64,000 nt of DNA from Cellulosimicrobium arenosum (GTDB taxonomy: Bacteria > Actinomycetota > Actinomycetes > Actinomycetales > Cellulomonadaceae). Position 1 is the first letter of the stretch. Each line of letters starts with the position of its first letter. The position numbers were made by a program, and so were the translations under genes. Of the stretch, positions 60,745 to 64,000 are shown piece after piece. The DNA lies in assembly GCF_014837295.1 (NCBI RefSeq), contig NZ_JACYHB010000001.1, forward strand, positions 124,001-188,000, read 5' to 3'. Under the pieces are notes generated by a model, which was not told the origin of the DNA, made no database searches, and saw only the letters and a list, made by a program, of their open reading frames with translations.

Positions 60745-62507
60745 GCGGGAGCTCCTTCGGGTTCGCGCGCGGCGCGCGGCGTGGTGATGAGGGTGAGCCA
60801 GCCGCCGGAGAGGTTGCGCGCGTCGAGCCCGGCGGCCAGCAGGACACGGGTGGCGAGGTAGGAGCGCACGCCGGTCGCGCAGTGCACGGCGACGGGACGC
60901 CCGGCCGCGGCCTCGCGCACCTCGTCGATCCGGTCGCGCAGCTCGGTGTGCGGGACGTTGAGGGCGCCGTCGAGGTGACCGGCGGCGTGCTCGGCGTGCG
61001 ACCGGACGTCGAGCACGAGCGACGTCGCGCCGACCTCGTCGAGATCTGCTGCGTGCCACTGCGGCATCGTGCCGTCGAGCACGTTCTGCGCGACGAACCC
61101 GACCATGTTCACGACGTCCTTCGCCGCGCCGTAGGGCGGGGCGTACGCGAGCTCGAGCTCGGCGAGGTCGTCCGCGCCGAACCCCGCGCGCAGTGCCGTC
61201 GCGAGGACGTCGATGCGCTTGTCCACGCCCGCGCGCCCCACGGCCTGGGCACCGAGCAGGCGACCGTCGGGAGCGAAGCTCGCCGTGACGTGCACGGGCT
61301 CGGCTCCGGGGAACCATCCCGCGTGGTGCGACGCGTGGACGCGGACCTGCTCGTGCGCGACACCGGCAGTGGCGAGGGTCGTGTGGTTCGGCCCGGTCAC
61401 CGCGGCGGTGAGGCCGAACACACGCACGATCGCGGTGCCGAGCACGGGTGCCTGCGGCGTGGTGGGGTGGCCGAGCATCGCGTCCGCGGCTCGTCGCCCT
61501 TGCCGATTGGCCGGACCTGCGAGCGGGACGGGACCGGTCGTTCCGGTGACGGCGTGCACGACCTCCGCGGCGTCGCCCACCGCCCACACGTGCGGGTCGG
61601 ACGTGCGCTGGTCCGCGTCGACCCGGATCGTCCCGCGCTCGCCGAGCGCGAGCCCGGCGGCCTCGGCGAGGTCGCTCGCCGGCCGCACGCCGACGCTCAC
61701 GAGCACGACGTCCGCGTCGAGCGCCGTGCCGTCCGCGAGCTCGAGCACGACGGCGTGGTCCGCGCCCGCCGGCTGCGTCACCACGGCGGTGGCGGAGATC
61801 CCGAGATGCAGCCCGACGCCGTGGTCGCGCAGCTCCCCCGCGAGCAGTGGTGCGAGATCGGGCTCGAGCGGCGGCAGGACCTGGTCCGCGCGCTCGACGA
61901 CGTCGACCGTGAGCCCGCGAGCGACGAGGGCTTCCACCGCCTCCAGCCCGATGAACCCCGCGCCGACCACGACGGCCCGCGTCGGCGTGGTACGCCCCGC
62001 AGCGATCTCCGCCTCGAGACCCGCGAGCCGTGTGGTGAGCGCGTAGAGGTCTGCGATCGTCCGTAGCGTGTGCACCGCCGGGTGGCCGAGGCCCTCGATC
62101 GGGGGGAGCACGGTGGTCGCTCCCGGCGCGAGCAGGAGCGCGTCGTAGGCGAGCTCGTAGGTCCCGCCGTCGGCAGCGACGGTGACCGTCTGCCCGACCC
62201 GGTCGATCGCGGCGGCGCGGTGCCGGGTCCGGACGTCGAGGTCGAGGCTCGCGCGCAGCGACGCCGGGTCGTGCAGCAGGAGGGCGCTGCGGTCGGGGAT
62301 CTCGCCGGACACCTGGTACGGGAGCCCGCAGCCAGCGAACGAGACGTGGTCGGACTGCTCGAGCACGACGATCGACGCGCGCTCGTCGAGGCGGCGGGCG
62401 CGCGCGGCGGCGCTCATGCCGCCCGCCACCCCGCCGACGACGACGACACGGCGCGCGCCGTCGGTGTCGGGCGGTCGGGTCGTCGAGCCGGGTGTCGAGG
62501 AGATCAT
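60741..62507 (-). CDS. CoA-disulfide/persulfide reductase with C-terminal rhodanese
   Basis: The 588-residue protein is a FAD/NAD(P)-dependent pyridine nucleotide-disulfide oxidoreductase. It has the FAD loop VVVVGGVAGGMSAAARARRL (21-40), the redox-active Cys60 in FAGCGLPY, the NAD loop VVVGAGFIGLEA, the flavin-binding WAVGDAAEV and a C-terminal rhodanese domain (about 490-588) with Cys543 in VHCATGVRS. Fused enzymes of this kind reduce CoA-persulfide or CoA-disulfide in sulfide metabolism (family knowledge). Its promoter holds a CstR-type operator, and the ATG at 62507 is seven bases after TATTAT. Confidence 0.88.
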   Translation of the reverse strand: MISSTPGSTTRPPDTDGARRVVVVGGVAGGMSAAARARRLDERASIVVLEQSDHVSFAGCGLPYQVSGEIPDRSALLLHDPASLRASLDLDVRTRHRAAAIDRVGQTVTVAADGGTYELAYDALLLAPGATTVLPPIEGLGHPAVHTLRTIADLYALTTRLAGLEAEIAAGRTTPTRAVVVGAGFIGLEAVEALVARGLTVDVVERADQVLPPLEPDLAPLLAGELRDHGVGLHLGISATAVVTQPAGADHAVVLELADGTALDADVVLVSVGVRPASDLAEAAGLALGERGTIRVDADQRTSDPHVWAVGDAAEVVHAVTGTTGPVPLAGPANRQGRRAADAMLGHPTTPQAPVLGTAIVRVFGLTAAVTGPNHTTLATAGVAHEQVRVHASHHAGWFPGAEPVHVTASFAPDGRLLGAQAVGRAGVDKRIDVLATALRAGFGADDLAELELAYAPPYGAAKDVVNMVGFVAQNVLDGTMPQWHAADLDEVGATSLVLDVRSHAEHAAGHLDGALNVPHTELRDRIDEVREAAAGRPVAVHCATGVRSYLATRVLLAAGLDARNLSGGWLTLITTPRAAREPEGAPA

Positions 62508-62514
62508 GCCGGCA

Positions 62515-62543
62515 ATAATACCCCGGGGGGTATTGGTTGTCAC
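62515..62543 (-). promoter_or_regulatory. Promoter of the persulfide operon
   Basis: GTGACA (62538-62543), a 17-bp spacer and TATTAT (62515-62520), near-consensus spacing. Seven bases separate the -10 from the ATG at 62507, so the transcript is leaderless. Confidence 0.65.
62517..62534. promoter_or_regulatory. CstR/CsoR-type operator
   Basis: AATACCCC (62517-62524) and GGGGTATT (62527-62534) form a perfect 8-bp inverted repeat around GG. The sequence resembles the GC-rich ATACCCC...GGGGTAT sites of the CsoR/CstR family (from memory). It overlaps the -10, so binding would block transcription. Confidence 0.7.
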
Positions 62544-62718
62544 CAGGCTGTGGGCTGAGAGGTCCATCACGGGACGACGTGGCAGGCGGGTGCGGCTGCT
62601 CACTGCGGACGAACAGGCTCGCCCGGCACGTTCTCGCCGCGCGAACCTCCCTAGGTCGTAGACGTTGTCGCACGACAGATCCGGGGTGCGTGCGACCGGG
62701 ACGTGAGAGGTGAGCACG

Positions 62719-64000
62719 GTGCCGGACGGACGCGCGAACGAGCAGATGGTCCTCGAGCTGCGGATCCACGGCGTGGCGAACACGCCTCCGCACGGCATGC
62801 TCGACCTGCCGCCCGGCGAGGTCGAGCAGTGCGACGGGGACGGTCTCGGCAGCTTCTGGGTGCCGACGCCGACCGCCGACGCGAGAGACCGCGTGACCGC
62901 CGGCGGGTCGGGAGGGGGCAGTCCGGGGGACCTGCACGCGATCCGCGCCGACGTGCGCCGCGAGGCATACTCGTGGGGCGCCATGGCTCGCCTCGGCGCG
63001 TTCCCGCTGTCGGGGCTGCTCGGCGCGGCGGCGCGCGGCGTCACGCGAGCGCTGTGGGCGCTCAACGTGCCGTTCGGGCTCGCGAACGTCGCGTACTGGG
63101 CGCGTCGCGTGCCCGGGGCGGAGGACGGCGACGTGCGTCGCGCCCCGGCCCGGTGCGAGGACGAGACCGTGGAGCGGGCACGACCCGAAGCGACGGCGGC
63201 GGCCGTCCGGATCTTCGGGCTCGCGCTCACGCTCCTGCTCACCGCCGCGGTGACGACCGTCGCCGTGCTCGTCGTCGGGACCCGGTGCATGGGCGTCGTG
63301 GCGCCCGGGGCGACGACGGTCGAGGTCTGCTCGCGTGTCCCGTCCCTGCTCGACGGGCTCGCCCGCGTCGACCACGGCGACCGGGTCGTCCTGCTCTCGC
63401 TCGTGGCGGTCGCGGTCGTCCTGCTCCTCGTCGTCGTCGCGCGGGCGGGCCAGGTCCGGTTCGACGACCGCGTCTCCGTCGCGCGCGCGGGCCAGGTGCG
63501 GGTCGGGGCGGGGACCGGGCCGCTGCTGTACCGGGCGGGATTCTGGAGCCGGCGAGTCGCGGGCCCGTCGGCACTCCTGGCGCACCTCGCCGGCGCCATC
63601 GGTCTCGTCGCCGTCCTGCTCGTCTGGACGGACGACCGGTCCGGGGCCGCAACGGTCCTCTTGGTGGCCGGTGCCGTGGTGCTCGGGCTGTCGGTCGTCG
63701 TCGTCGCGCTGCGCATCGACGACGACGGGACCCAGGTGACACCGCCGCGCTGGAAGGGCGGGCTCGCCGTCGGCGCCCTCGTCCTCGCGGTGGCCGCGTG
63801 GGTCGCCGCCGCGCTGCTGAGCGCGGGACGCGCACCCGGGTCGGCGATGCCGTCGTACGTGGGGATCGACGTCGCGCCCACGGTGCTCGGCGCCGCCCTC
63901 ACGGGGATCGCGGCGTCGGGACTCGTCTGGCGCGGGCGTGCCCCGACCTTCGCGTGGATCGCGGTGCCGGTGGTCGTGACGGCGTGCCTCGCGGTCGTCG
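62719..64000 (+). CDS. Large membrane protein of unknown function, cut off by the window end
   Basis: This open frame continues to position 64000 with no stop, so the gene is incomplete. The start has the pattern LELRIHGVANTPPHGMLDLP, then EAYSWGAMARLGAFPLSG, ALWALNVPFGLANVAYW, a combination I associate with a long actinobacterial membrane protein family of unknown function that has a possible alpha/beta-hydrolase-like N-terminus. Several membrane helices follow (about 160-180, 220-240, 285-305, 315-333, 350-370, 380-400). GAGAGG stands eight bases before the GTG at 62719. It is divergent from the persulfide operon. Confidence 0.7.
   Translation, partial: MPDGRANEQMVLELRIHGVANTPPHGMLDLPPGEVEQCDGDGLGSFWVPTPTADARDRVTAGGSGGGSPGDLHAIRADVRREAYSWGAMARLGAFPLSGLLGAAARGVTRALWALNVPFGLANVAYWARRVPGAEDGDVRRAPARCEDETVERARPEATAAAVRIFGLALTLLLTAAVTTVAVLVVGTRCMGVVAPGATTVEVCSRVPSLLDGLARVDHGDRVVLLSLVAVAVVLLLVVVARAGQVRFDDRVSVARAGQVRVGAGTGPLLYRAGFWSRRVAGPSALLAHLAGAIGLVAVLLVWTDDRSGAATVLLVAGAVVLGLSVVVVALRIDDDGTQVTPPRWKGGLAVGALVLAVAAWVAAALLSAGRAPGSAMPSYVGIDVAPTVLGAALTGIAASGLVWRGRAPTFAWIAVPVVVTACLAVV

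Noticed and set aside
60385-63585. 1066-codon minus-strand frame across the persulfide operon
   Set aside because: Only its last 119 residues are real (the rhodanese); the upstream part is a shadow of the reductase gene and of the divergent membrane protein gene.

Overview
This is a very GC-rich stretch with many GTG and TTG starts and short -10-only promoters. It carries a class II DAHP synthase, a ctaCDF plus ctaE-qcrCAB respiratory supercomplex, a PASTA-domain kinase beside an Rv2175c-type protein, a ROK glucokinase, a PPi-type phosphofructokinase and a divergent glgC/glgA pair. Together these point to a high-GC actinomycete; a Cellulomonas-like micrococcalean is my best guess (inference, no database search was run). 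Gene density is high, most operons use 1-4 bp start/stop overlaps, and I found no rRNA, tRNA or CRISPR.

Region by region. 1-2074: ErpA-type Fe-S carrier and a cysteine-desulfurase homologue without a single lysine. 2075-12186: cytochrome c oxidase ctaC-ctaD-ctaF facing ctaE-qcrC-qcrA-qcrB, with one IS21-family element parked between the two convergent terminators. 12500-28000: an orphan receiver-domain protein, trpD, an AsnC-type effector domain, a DEDD exonuclease/GIY-YIG protein, fadD, glucokinase, PlsC, PPi-PFK, aroG, PknL-like kinase with its Rv2175c-like neighbour, and a polyprenyl synthase. Much of this order matches what I recall of the M. tuberculosis Rv2204c-Rv2173 block. 28000-36300: small conserved actinobacterial genes, universal stress protein, SigA, ParE, a DUF4430-type lipoprotein with an ECF-type S component, and a RibD/DHFR-like protein. 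36370-45515: MetH, a double GNAT protein, a YpfJ-like metallopeptidase, an ABC-F protein, SURF1 and two small proteins. 45600-51061: fabG-fabI, sixA, serB-glgC and glgA. 51200-59755: an uncharacterised pair, an ABC ATPase, NfeD-SPFH, and a TetR-regulated two-subunit ABC exporter.

59829-62534 is the most system-like accessory region: an operon for a CoA-disulfide/persulfide reductase with a rhodanese tail, a free rhodanese, a 38-residue cysteine-rich protein and a CsoR-family repressor that lacks the copper-binding histidine and looks like the persulfide sensor CstR. A palindromic operator lies inside its promoter. The window ends inside a large membrane protein gene.

A recurring signal is a TAnnnT hexamer 6-8 nt (usually 6-7) before the start codon, with no ribosome binding site. 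I count 18 genes with this arrangement, which implies leaderless transcripts; it also decided several start codons here.
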